Source of the DNA: Thermoanaerobaculia bacterium
GTDB taxonomy: Bacteria > Bacteroidota > Bacteroidia > Chitinophagales > Saprospiraceae
Length of the DNA: 13,919 nucleotides
Reading direction: 5' to 3'
Assembly: GCA_023151335.1 (NCBI GenBank)
Contig: JAKLJF010000061.1
Location: 1 to 13,919, forward strand
The first letter of the stretch is position 1; every line of letters starts with the position of its first letter. The notes beneath the pieces are model-generated. The model worked only from the letters and a program-made list of their open reading frames with translations. It ran no database searches and was not told where the DNA came from. Below are positions 7,571-13,919 of the stretch, one piece after another. The translations under genes and the position numbers were made by a program.

Positions 7571-7573
7571 GGA
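7508..7573 (+). repeat. Left copy of a 66-bp direct repeat flanking vapBC
   Basis: This segment is the 3' end and stop codon of the secreted repeat protein. It matches 8400-8465 at 63 of 66 positions by eye, with an offset of exactly 892 bp. The vapBC module lies wholly between the two copies. Confidence 0.92.
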
Positions 7574-7621
7574 GCGCCGATGTATCCTTTGCATCCGAAA
7601 TGCCAATCAAAAAAACGCCAA

Positions 7622-8047
7622 CTATTCCAGGAAAGGATTTTGAATGCGCACACCGGCGATCACAGCGTTGTGTTGCATATCTTCCGTGAGCAGTACCTGG
7701 CAATGCGCATGTTTGGCTCCGCTAATGATCAGGCTGTCCCAAAATGAAATTTGATGCAATAAATGGATATCGATGGCCTCCTTGATCATATTCACGTCGA
7801 TACGAACTACCTCGAAAAGAGCAAGGTCTGTCAAAATAGCTTTTACATCGAGGGGGGCTTGCTTAAATTTCCCCAACATAACGGCTGCAAACTCATTCAA
7901 AACCTGGGTACTCAATGCCAATTTAGCACTCGACCTGGCATATTCCAGAACCTCCAGACACTTTGCTTGCTTTTCCGGCTCGTCCTGGCTGAAGCAATAA
8001 ACCAGGAAATTGGTGTCAAGAAAATATTTTCCGGTCATAGATTTCAT
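7622..8047 (-). CDS. vapC: VapC-family PIN-domain ribonuclease toxin
   Basis: The 141-residue protein is a single PIN domain. The acidic metal-binding residues are visible: Asp11 (FLDTN), Glu52 (VLNEF), Asp104 (FWDSLI) and Asp123 (LLTEDM). Length and motif spacing fit VapC toxins, which by family knowledge are Mg-dependent RNases acting on tRNA or rRNA. It overlaps the antitoxin gene by 32 bp from the ATG at 8047, or by 23 bp from a second ATG at 8038 (Met4); either could be the start. The overlap implies translational coupling. All catalytic residues are present, so it should be active. The RNA target cannot be read from sequence. Confidence 0.9.
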   Translation of the reverse strand: MKSMTGKYFLDTNFLVYCFSQDEPEKQAKCLEVLEYARSSAKLALSTQVLNEFAAVMLGKFKQAPLDVKAILTDLALFEVVRIDVNMIKEAIDIHLLHQISFWDSLIISGAKHAHCQVLLTEDMQHNAVIAGVRIQNPFLE

Positions 8048-8258
8048 TCCTGTTCCATTTCCAGCCTTTAGTATTTACCTTCAAACGATTGCCCCTGCTA
8101 TGACCAATCAACCTTTTGACGGGATCGTTTTCAGATTGATTGACAGCCTGCTTCAATAACAAGCGAATGAATTCATTCAGACTTGTGCCTTGTTTTTCGG
8201 CATACTCCCGGCTTTTTTTCAATAAATCGTCGGGAATGGACAAAGTTACGTTTTTCAT
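8016..8258 (-). CDS. vapB: VapB-type ribbon-helix-helix antitoxin
   Basis: This 80-residue protein starts with a ribbon-helix-helix fold: the strand VTLSIPDD (4-11), helix 1 LLKKSREYAEKQ, the turn GTSLNEF, and helix 2 IRLLLKQAV. That fold binds operator DNA as a dimer. The C-terminal part (about 45-80) is basic and probably wraps the toxin. It is first in the operon and overlaps vapC. A good promoter match and an inverted repeat lie just upstream, as expected for autoregulation. The assignment rests on the fold and on its pairing with the PIN toxin. Confidence 0.85.
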   Translation of the reverse strand: MKNVTLSIPDDLLKKSREYAEKQGTSLNEFIRLLLKQAVNQSENDPVKRLIGHSRGNRLKVNTKGWKWNRNEIYDRKIFS

Positions 8259-8277
8259 GACGCACAGTTTATGTGGG

Positions 8278-8311
8278 CAAAGTTACAAAGAAAAATTTCT
8301 AATTAGTCAAA
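8278..8311 (-). promoter_or_regulatory. vapBC promoter (-33 TTTG, -7 TAACTTTG)
   Basis: On the minus strand TTTG (8308-8311) and TAACTTTG (8278-8285) are 22 bp apart, within the spacing known for Bacteroidota promoters. The -7 element ends 19 nt before the vapB ATG, giving a leader of about a dozen bases. Confidence 0.6.
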
Positions 8312-8316
8312 TTTTT
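8291..8316. promoter_or_regulatory. Candidate vapBC operator (inverted repeat)
   Basis: Arms AAAAATTT (8291-8298) and AAATTTTT (8309-8316) are exact inverted copies around a spacer that itself contains the palindrome CTAATTAG (8299-8306). The element sits between and over the -33 and -7 boxes, where a ribbon-helix-helix antitoxin would repress. The DNA is AT-rich, so chance symmetry is possible. Confidence 0.42.
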
Positions 8317-8368
8317 CCTGCTGTCCAGCGTCTTTGACGCGCAGACGAATTATTTTGGCGGGCTTTGT

Positions 8369-8465
8369 CTGCAACGCCCCCCGACGGTCGCGCCCCGGTT
8401 GGGTGCAGGTAACGAACGGCAGTACGGATTGTGACGTGATGGTGGAGAACGCGGCGTGGTGAGGA
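8369..8465 (+). pseudogene. Decayed second copy of the 3' end of the secreted repeat protein gene
   Basis: Positions 8369-8394 match 7294-7318 (the CNAPDGRA region) with one extra C, and 8400-8465 match 7508-7573 with three mismatches. The intervening 189 bp of the parent (7319-7507) are absent here. The tail still reads VQVTNGSTDCDVMVENAAW followed by TGA. There is no start codon or upstream coding sequence, so this is a relic of a duplication. Confidence 0.85.
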
Positions 8466-8467
8466 AC

Positions 8468-8962
8468 TCACCCCAAGTACCCCTGTTTCCCATACTCTTC
8501 CATCCATTGATCGAAATGGGAGGCCGGGAAAAACAGGATCTGCTGCCCGAAATACCCCGGCGCTTTCAGGTGGAGGTAAAAGGCCCGGCGACCGAGGTGT
8601 TTCCGGGTTTCGAAACGTTCGATATCTGTCCAGGGGTAGCGGGCGGTAGTCCAGTAATTGGTAATCAGAACATGTCCGGCGTCGGCGTCAATTCGTTTCA
8701 AAGGCCACAGGCTGCGCCGGACGAAGTACAGCCAGCCCAGCCAGAACAGGAGCGAAATGATACGCGGCCACCACACGGAATACGGCAGGTAGAGGTCTTC
8801 CTCGTCGATCAGCCAGAAGGCCAGCAACATGCCCGATAAAAAAACGAAGCCGAATACCGGCAGGAACACGCGCCACATCAGCGTGGTATTGGACGACAGG
8901 TTTATGGAACCGGGCAGGCGGTTCCCGGAGGGAGCAGGCCCGGCAGGCGATTGATTTTCCAT
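8468..8962 (-). CDS. Small two-helix membrane protein of unknown function
   Basis: I do not recognise a named family. From the ATG at 8962 the protein has 164 residues: a polar Pro/Ser/Asn-rich N-terminus (1-28), two hydrophobic helices at about 29-52 and 64-82, then a soluble tail (90-164) with alternating strands (HVLITNYWTTARYPWTDIER, FYLHLKAPG) that looks like the PH-like domain of small bacterial membrane proteins. An ATG seven codons upstream (8983) lies inside a TAnnTTTG promoter element, so 8962 is preferred. The start is 37 bp after the adaptor gene's stop, but that promoter suggests it is also read on its own. Its stop codon lies 2 bp from the decayed repeat copy. Confidence 0.75.
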   Translation of the reverse strand: MENQSPAGPAPSGNRLPGSINLSSNTTLMWRVFLPVFGFVFLSGMLLAFWLIDEEDLYLPYSVWWPRIISLLFWLGWLYFVRRSLWPLKRIDADAGHVLITNYWTTARYPWTDIERFETRKHLGRRAFYLHLKAPGYFGQQILFFPASHFDQWMEEYGKQGYLG

Positions 8963-8980
8963 CAAACAGAGTTCTTTCCG

Positions 8981-8988
8981 CAAAGGTA
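8981..8988 (-). promoter_or_regulatory. -7 promoter element of the small membrane protein gene
   Basis: The minus strand reads TACCTTTG, an exact TAnnTTTG match ending 18 nt before the ATG at 8962. This is nearly the same distance as at higB and vapB. No clear -33 TTTG is seen at the expected distance. Confidence 0.42.
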
Positions 8989-8999
8989 AACCGGCGTGG

Positions 9000-10472
9000 T
9001 CATTTTTTATTTTTCTTCTTGTCCGGGTCGGAAATAACGATGCGGCTGCCGGCTTTTAATTTGCGGGCAACAGCAGAGAAAGGCCCGGTCACCACGGTTT
9101 CGCCCTCGGAAAGGCCGGACAGGATTTCAATGTAGTCGTTGTCCTGTATGCCGGTTTTCACTTCGCGGATACCCACTGTGTCCTGGCCCTCCGGCAACAC
9201 AAAGACGATCTCTTTGATCTCATCGTCTTTTTTACTGACTTCTTTTGCCGCGGGGCCTTTTTCCTCTTCCTTATCTTTATCTTTCTTCTTGTCTTCTTCC
9301 TCATCTCCCTCTTCCCGGGCCGTTACGGCGATCAGCGGCACGCTCAGGGTGTTTTCCGCGTCGTTGGTGTAGATTTCCACCGATGCCGACATACCGGGCC
9401 GGAAGGGGTAACGTTTGCCTTTTTCCAGCATGTCGCTGTAGGAAGCGGGGTCTACCCGGATTTTTACCACGAAGTTGGTCACCTGGTCGGTGTTGAGCGC
9501 GCCGCCGCCGAGGGCGCTGGACACGTTGCTGGCGCTGCTGGCGATCTCGGTCACTTTCCCTTTGAATTTGCGCCCCAGGTAGGCGTCCACTTCGATGTCG
9601 GCTTCGTCGTTGACGGAAACTTTCAGGATGTCGTTTTCGCTCACTTCCACCTGTACTTCCATAGAGCTCAGGTTGGCGATGCGCATCATTTCCGTACCGG
9701 CCATTTGTAAGGTACCTACCACGCGCTCGCCTTTTTCAATATTGAGTTTGCTGATAATGCCGCTCACGGGGGCGGTAATCACTGTTTTTTGCAAACTGGT
9801 GCGCAATTCTTTCAGGGTGGCGCGGGCGCTGGTGATGCCGAATTCGGCCACGCGCACGTTTTCGCGGGCGCTGGCCAGGCCGGTTTCAGCGGCTTTCAGC
9901 GCGGCGTCGGCGGCGGCATAACTGCTTTCGAGCGCGCGCAGGTTGCTTTGCGTGGTTTCAAAATCCGATTCGGCGATCACCCCTTCTTTGAACAGTTGTT
10001 CGTTGCGTTTGTGGGCACTGCGGGCGGCGTCGAGCTGGGCTGAAATCCGGTTTTTATCGGCCTTGAGTTGGTCGATCTGGGCGCCGGAGCCTTTTACGTT
10101 GGCCGATGAAATTTCGCGTTGCGACTGGGCGCTGTTCACGGCAGCCTGGCCGCGCTCCACGGCGCTTTGGTATTCGTCGGGCCGTATCTTGGCCAGAATC
10201 TGGCCCGCGGTGACAGAGTCGCCTTCCTGCACGTACAGATCCACCACCTCGCCCGATACGTCCGAGCTGATTTTTACTTCCGTTTCCGGAAATATTTTTC
10301 CGCTGGCGCTCACGGTTTCCCGGATGGTGCGGCGTTGCACTTTTTCCACCGTCACTTCTTCTCCTTTCGGTTTCTGGCGGGCTTTCACGACGGCGGCGAT
10401 GATCAGCAGGGCCAAAAGGCCAATCAATACGTACAGCAGCGTTTTTCTGCGTTTGGGTGGTGTTGTCGACAT
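9000..10472 (-). CDS. HlyD/MacA-family periplasmic adaptor of an efflux system
   Basis: This membrane-fusion protein would bridge an inner-membrane exporter and an outer-membrane channel. The start ATG at 10472 gives 490 residues beginning MSTTPPKRRK and an N-terminal anchor at about 11-29; the frame is open further upstream but that part lacks sensible sequence. Two lipoyl halves, about 66-95 (SGEVVDLYVQEGDSV) and 231-252 (VITAPVSGIISKL), enclose a long coiled-coil hairpin (100-225). A beta-barrel follows (270-370), then the C-terminal membrane-proximal part. An unusual stretch of alternating Glu/Asp and Lys (386-421) interrupts the C-terminal domain. The layout fits MacA-like adaptors of ABC exporters, but no ATPase, permease or TolC gene is next to it in this window, so the partner is unknown. 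Confidence 0.88.
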   Translation of the reverse strand: MSTTPPKRRKTLLYVLIGLLALLIIAAVVKARQKPKGEEVTVEKVQRRTIRETVSASGKIFPETEVKISSDVSGEVVDLYVQEGDSVTAGQILAKIRPDEYQSAVERGQAAVNSAQSQREISSANVKGSGAQIDQLKADKNRISAQLDAARSAHKRNEQLFKEGVIAESDFETTQSNLRALESSYAAADAALKAAETGLASARENVRVAEFGITSARATLKELRTSLQKTVITAPVSGIISKLNIEKGERVVGTLQMAGTEMMRIANLSSMEVQVEVSENDILKVSVNDEADIEVDAYLGRKFKGKVTEIASSASNVSSALGGGALNTDQVTNFVVKIRVDPASYSDMLEKGKRYPFRPGMSASVEIYTNDAENTLSVPLIAVTAREEGDEEEDKKKDKDKEEEKGPAAKEVSKKDDEIKEIVFVLPEGQDTVGIREVKTGIQDNDYIEILSGLSEGETVVTGPFSAVARKLKAGSRIVISDPDKKKNKK

Positions 10473-10729
10473 AGCGGATGGTAATAGAAAGATTGCGTTT
10501 GGTCGAAACAGGCAAACGGAAGGCATGTTGCCGTTTTTCGCCCGTTTCAGATGATGAAACCTCTGTCTCCAAAGGCGGCACAAGATTACATTCCCCTGCC
10601 CCCCCGGAAAAAACTGTTGGATAAATGGCCGGAATCGCCGGATGAAATTCAGCGGGGAATGGGTAAAGGCCGGCTGCCGGGCGCTTCGCCGGGTATTGCC
10701 TGGCGCCAATTGAAACTGCCCGAATTGCT

Positions 10730-11404
10730 TTAAATCCGGGCCAAAAGCGCTTTGAATCCGGGTTCCAGGCGCTCAAAATCGGCCCGGTTCAGCGACATAT
10801 TGCCGTACCAGGTATATTCAAAAGTACGGGTAGCTTCCCGGAACGGGTTGGCCAGGGGGTGTTCGCGCATTTCGCGCAGGTAATCGCGGTTGGTTTTTTC
10901 CTTCGACCAATTGATGGCGCCGTTTTGCGACAATTCTTTGATGATCTGCAAAAAATAGATCCGCACGGCCAGGGGGTAGTTTTGTTGGGCCAGCGCTTCG
11001 CGCAAAAACCGTTCGAGGTCGGTTTCGTGGATATAGGCGTCCAGGTTGTCGAGCGTTATTTCGGCGCCGTCGCGGGCGATCCGGCGGTTGCGCGGCTGCC
11101 GGATTATCCAATAAATGCCATAGCCGATGGCTGCACAGGCGATGAGAATAGCCAATATTTGAAAAAAATTGCCCCAAAATTGCGACATGGCAGTCCAATC
11201 GCTGTCAGATGATCGCGTCCGATCCGGTCGCGAACGGTCTTTTTTCGGTTTGGGTTTCCCCGGAAGGTCGCGGCTGTAGTCCAGCTCCCCGGCGGCCTTT
11301 TTCCATTCCTGTTCCGGCACCACCCGTCGTTCCACGATGCTTTCACGCTCCTGCGCCGGCAAAATGACCGGTAAAATAAAAAATATGATGCAAAGATATT
11401 TCAT
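10730..11404 (-). CDS. DUF4129 membrane protein
   Basis: The ATG at 11404 gives 224 residues with a signal peptide (MKYLCIIFFILPVILPAQ); the longer open frame from 11458 would bury it. A basic, Pro/Arg/Ser-rich linker (45-70) precedes one membrane helix at about 82-101. The DUF4129 domain then spans about 130-215, with LERFLREALAQQNYPLAVRI and the FEYTWYGN motif near the end. DUF4129 proteins are often encoded with SpoIIM-like, MoxR ATPase and DUF58 genes in Bacteroidota; here the SpoIIM-like gene is directly upstream on the same strand, 93 bp away. Their biochemical role is not known. The 257 bp downstream of it, up to the adaptor start, hold no gene I can support. Confidence 0.85.
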   Translation of the reverse strand: MKYLCIIFFILPVILPAQERESIVERRVVPEQEWKKAAGELDYSRDLPGKPKPKKDRSRPDRTRSSDSDWTAMSQFWGNFFQILAILIACAAIGYGIYWIIRQPRNRRIARDGAEITLDNLDAYIHETDLERFLREALAQQNYPLAVRIYFLQIIKELSQNGAINWSKEKTNRDYLREMREHPLANPFREATRTFEYTWYGNMSLNRADFERLEPGFKALLARI

Positions 11405-11460
11405 GCCGAATGTTTGAACTGCGACCCATTTGAAAATCAGCACTACCCTGCTTCCCAAAT

Positions 11461-11495
11461 CGTAAGTCGTAAGTCGTAAATCGTAAGTCGTAAAT
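11461..11495 (+). repeat. Heptanucleotide tandem array, 5 units of CGTAAGT/CGTAAAT
   Basis: Five contiguous 7-bp units are read as CGTAAGT, CGTAAGT, CGTAAAT, CGTAAGT, CGTAAAT, with fading partial units on both sides. The array lies in the 93-bp gap between two minus-strand genes and begins 2 bp after the stop codon of the SpoIIM-like gene in its direction of reading. Confidence 0.93.
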
Positions 11496-11497
11496 CG

Positions 11498-13357
11498 TCA
11501 CTCTCTCGCCAATCCCCTGATCTGCCGTACTGCGCCCACGCCTTCAATAGCCTCCCGCAACTGTGTCGCGTCGTTGATCTCTCTGGAGGAAAAATAATGC
11601 ATGGCGCCGCCCGCTACCATGGCCAACCAGATAAACTGCGCTACCAGGTTGCTGGCAAAAGCGGTAGTGGCGGCCATGTACCACGCCACTTTCCCTTCCT
11701 CCGCGGGTACCAGCCAACCAAAAAAAGGCAGCACCACGTCGCGCCAGATACTGGAGTCGAGGAAAAGAAAAAGCAGCAAACCCATGTTGATCACCAGAAA
11801 ACCGAACAGATAACCCTGGCTCCAGCGCATGAGCGTCCAGGCGCGCGGGATAGATGCCCAAAACGCACCCTCATAGCAGGCCGCCGCGATCCATAAACCC
11901 AGGAAAGGAAAACCAGTCATACCCACCAGCCACAAGAACAGGCCTGATTCGACGGCTTCCAGGAACCAGACGACCAGAAATGAGGCGATCACGGGCGCCA
12001 GCTGATGTAAACCCAAATAAGAGAGGCGCCAGGTTTGGCGTTGTTCCGGCGCCATTTCGCGGCGTAAGGCATATAAAGTAAGCCAGCTCACCCCCCAAAA
12101 CAGAAGCACCTGCGACCAGAACAGCAGTGGCGTTTGTTCCCGGTCGATCGCCTCCCACCAACCCAGAAAAGAGGAAGCCAGCTCGCCAGCCAGACCGAAA
12201 ATCGAGGTGAGGGGCACATCGGTAAAAAATGCCGCCACAGCCAGAAATATGGCAGAGCCGCCCAACAAACCCAACACGGTTATACGCGTTTGCCGGCGCA
12301 ACAGTGAAAAGACGTCGGAAAAAAACTCGCCGGCATTTTTGATCCCGGTAAATTCTATGGCGTGTTCGCGCACCGGCGGCAATTCCTTTTCCGGTATGGA
12401 GCGGTTGAACCCCGTACGCGATTTATACCAGGGCAACAGCACAAAATAACCCAGCACGAACGCCAGCGAGCTCAGGATGAACATAAACCGTACCGGCGCC
12501 GGCGTTTCAGTGTAGCGGGTCAGGTAGCCTTCGAAAAAAGCGGCCAGCACGAACATGGGGATCAGGCCGATAAAGATTTTCAGGCCCCGGCGCATCGACA
12601 ACTGAAACGCCTGGTACCGGCTGTACGTACCGGGAAACAACAGGCCGGAGCCGGCCACCAAACCCGCCGCCCCGGCAATAATAATGGCGCTGATCTCCAG
12701 CGTGCCGTGTATCCAGATGGTTAGAAAAGACTCCCAGAAAAGGCCTTTTTCTATAAAAAAATACTGAAAAGCGCCCAGCATGATGCCGTTGTACATCAGG
12801 ATAAACACGGTGCCGATAGAAGCCAGCACGCCGAAAATGGCCGTACGCAGGGCGACAAACAGGTTGTTGGCCGCTATACCGACCGACATGCCCAGGGGCC
12901 GGCTTTCCTTGTACACCGCCATCGGATCGTTATTTTCGATATTTTGCAGCGTCATGTCCACGTAACCGTCGCCGAGGATAACCCGTGCAAAATCGGGATT
13001 GATGCGGCTGGACAACACCCCGATCGCGCAGGCCAGCGAAAATATACAAAACGAAAGCAGCAAAGCCTGCCGCGATTCCCACATCACGCGGGGCAATTCG
13101 TCGGTCCAGAACAGCCGGAAACGCCCCGCCGGAAAACGTTTGCCCCGGTACACGTTGTGGAAGATCCGCTGCGCCAGACCGTTCAGGTACATGCGCACCG
13201 AGCGGTTGGGGTAAAAGGTGCGGGCATACGACAGGTCGTCCATGATCTGGATGTACAGATCGTTGAGTTTTTCCGGGTCGCGGTGGTTGTGCCGCAACAT
13301 ATCCTCGAATTCAGCCCACTTTTCCCGGTTCTGTTCGATGAATTTGGTTTCGCGCAT
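11498..13357 (-). CDS. SpoIIM-family (DUF95) integral membrane protein, double length
   Basis: The 619-residue protein begins with a soluble helical part (1-90, with RMYLNGLAQRIFHNVYRG). A SpoIIM/DUF95 membrane domain follows at about 95-312, with the hallmark IWIHGTLEISAI (214-225) and about five membrane helices. A further 300 residues carry about six more helices (from about 350 on: ITVLGLLGGSAIFLAVAAFF, LLFWSQVLLFWGVSWLTLYA and others). Bacteroidota SpoIIM-like proteins are commonly about 320 residues, so the second half may be a fused partner; I do not recognise its family. By family these proteins are linked to MoxR/DUF58/DUF4129 loci rather than to sporulation. No soluble enzyme domain is seen. 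A DUF4129 gene follows on the same strand. Confidence 0.87.
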   Translation of the reverse strand: MRETKFIEQNREKWAEFEDMLRHNHRDPEKLNDLYIQIMDDLSYARTFYPNRSVRMYLNGLAQRIFHNVYRGKRFPAGRFRLFWTDELPRVMWESRQALLLSFCIFSLACAIGVLSSRINPDFARVILGDGYVDMTLQNIENNDPMAVYKESRPLGMSVGIAANNLFVALRTAIFGVLASIGTVFILMYNGIMLGAFQYFFIEKGLFWESFLTIWIHGTLEISAIIIAGAAGLVAGSGLLFPGTYSRYQAFQLSMRRGLKIFIGLIPMFVLAAFFEGYLTRYTETPAPVRFMFILSSLAFVLGYFVLLPWYKSRTGFNRSIPEKELPPVREHAIEFTGIKNAGEFFSDVFSLLRRQTRITVLGLLGGSAIFLAVAAFFTDVPLTSIFGLAGELASSFLGWWEAIDREQTPLLFWSQVLLFWGVSWLTLYALRREMAPEQRQTWRLSYLGLHQLAPVIASFLVVWFLEAVESGLFLWLVGMTGFPFLGLWIAAACYEGAFWASIPRAWTLMRWSQGYLFGFLVINMGLLLFLFLDSSIWRDVVLPFFGWLVPAEEGKVAWYMAATTAFASNLVAQFIWLAMVAGGAMHYFSSREINDATQLREAIEGVGAVRQIRGLARE

Positions 13358-13518
13358 GCTTTTTAAAGAGGTTGGCGGGTTTCGGGTTGGCGAATTTTCC
13401 GGACAATATTACCCTCTTTTATCCAAATGTCATGTGAATCTGATTTCAAAGGGTTCTTACTCCAGGCGGATCGTTACTTTCCCTCGCCTGTTACGATCCG
13501 GAATTGAACGGGTTGACC

Positions 13519-13919
13519 CTAATTTTTAATGATTTTTTGGACAGAATTGCCCTCTTTTGTCCTTATATGCAGCACATAAATACCGGGCGGATAATCCTTT
13601 ACATCCAGCAGCACATTCATGCCCGCTGTTTTTTCTTCTTTTAACAGCCGGCCATGGTCATCGTAAAGGCGCAAGAATACCTGACCCGGATCAACCGGAA
13701 AAGTAATGGTCAGTACATCGCCCGCCGGATTGGGCGAAAGGATCGGCGACAACGCCTGTACCGGCTCGCCAACGCCTGTTGTAAAGGGATAATCGCACGT
13801 TTCCAACGACAAGCGGATAAACGTTGCGTCATCGGAATAACACCGGAAAAAGCCGTCTATCTCCGGTATGGTAATGACGGGAAATGCGCCCTGGAACATC
13901 CGGCTACCGATCCTTTCCG
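13519..13919 (-). CDS. C-terminal part of a type IX secretion (Por) cargo protein, 5' end missing
   Basis: The frame is open to the right edge of the window (reading ERIGSR before the Met at 13899), so this is only the end of a larger protein. The last 75 residues are a type A sorting domain: SPNPAGDVLTITFP, then VFLRLYDDHGRLL, then YPPGIYVLHIRTK and the basic end VQKIIKN. By family knowledge this domain directs export across the outer membrane by the T9SS and attachment to the surface. The preceding residues (FFRCYSDDATFIRLSLETCDYPF, shown here only as landmarks FFRCYS and ETCDYPF) do not reveal the catalytic or binding part. The 161 bp between this stop and the SpoIIM-like start show no clear terminator or promoter. 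Confidence 0.9.
   Translation of the reverse strand, partial: ERIGSRMFQGAFPVITIPEIDGFFRCYSDDATFIRLSLETCDYPFTTGVGEPVQALSPILSPNPAGDVLTITFPVDPGQVFLRLYDDHGRLLKEEKTAGMNVLLDVKDYPPGIYVLHIRTKEGNSVQKIIKN

Noticed and set aside
10473..10709. Upstream extension of the adaptor gene by 79 codons
   Set aside because: The extension is rich in Arg/Phe/Gln with no signal peptide features; the ATG at 10472 is followed at once by the expected basic residues and membrane anchor.
10551..10733. 60-codon plus-strand ORF between the adaptor and DUF4129 genes
   Set aside because: It has a plausible composition and its stop overlaps the DUF4129 stop, but it has no promoter-like element, no recognisable motif, and an open frame also exists on the opposite strand in the same stretch.

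Overview
The window looks like chromosome from a member of the Bacteroidota, probably of the Saprospiraceae/Chitinophaga type; this is an inference. The signs are a type IX secretion (Por) C-terminal sorting domain at the right edge, three upstream elements matching the Bacteroidota promoter TAnnTTTG, a relic of a propeller-type two-component sensor, a SpoIIM-like/DUF4129 membrane gene pair, and weak or absent Shine-Dalgarno sequences.

Left part (1-4233): an L-rhamnose catabolic locus on the + strand. It holds the C-terminal dehydrogenase half of a probable rhamnulose-1-phosphate aldolase/lactaldehyde dehydrogenase, then an L-rhamnose isomerase, then a rhamnulokinase 2 bp after the isomerase. 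Together they would turn rhamnose into DHAP plus L-lactate. A HigBA toxin-antitoxin module sits in reverse orientation between the dehydrogenase and the isomerase. The kinase carries an in-frame array of thirteen 7-bp repeats.

Middle part (4234-8465): a broken two-component sensor remnant (- strand) abuts the kinase. Next come a spacer with a short tandem repeat and a perfect palindrome, and a large secreted protein built on four 126-residue repeats, two of which are almost identical in DNA. A VapBC module (- strand) follows, flanked by the 3' end of that gene and a decayed second copy of the same 3' end.

Right part (8468-13919): all genes are on the - strand. In transcription order they are the end of a T9SS-exported protein, a double-length SpoIIM-family membrane protein, a DUF4129 membrane protein, a periplasmic adaptor of an efflux system, and a small two-helix membrane protein. 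A second 7-bp tandem array lies directly after the SpoIIM stop codon.

No rRNA, tRNA, CRISPR array or transposase gene was seen. The most unusual signals are the two heptanucleotide arrays, one of them inside a metabolic enzyme, and the direct repeat flanking VapBC.
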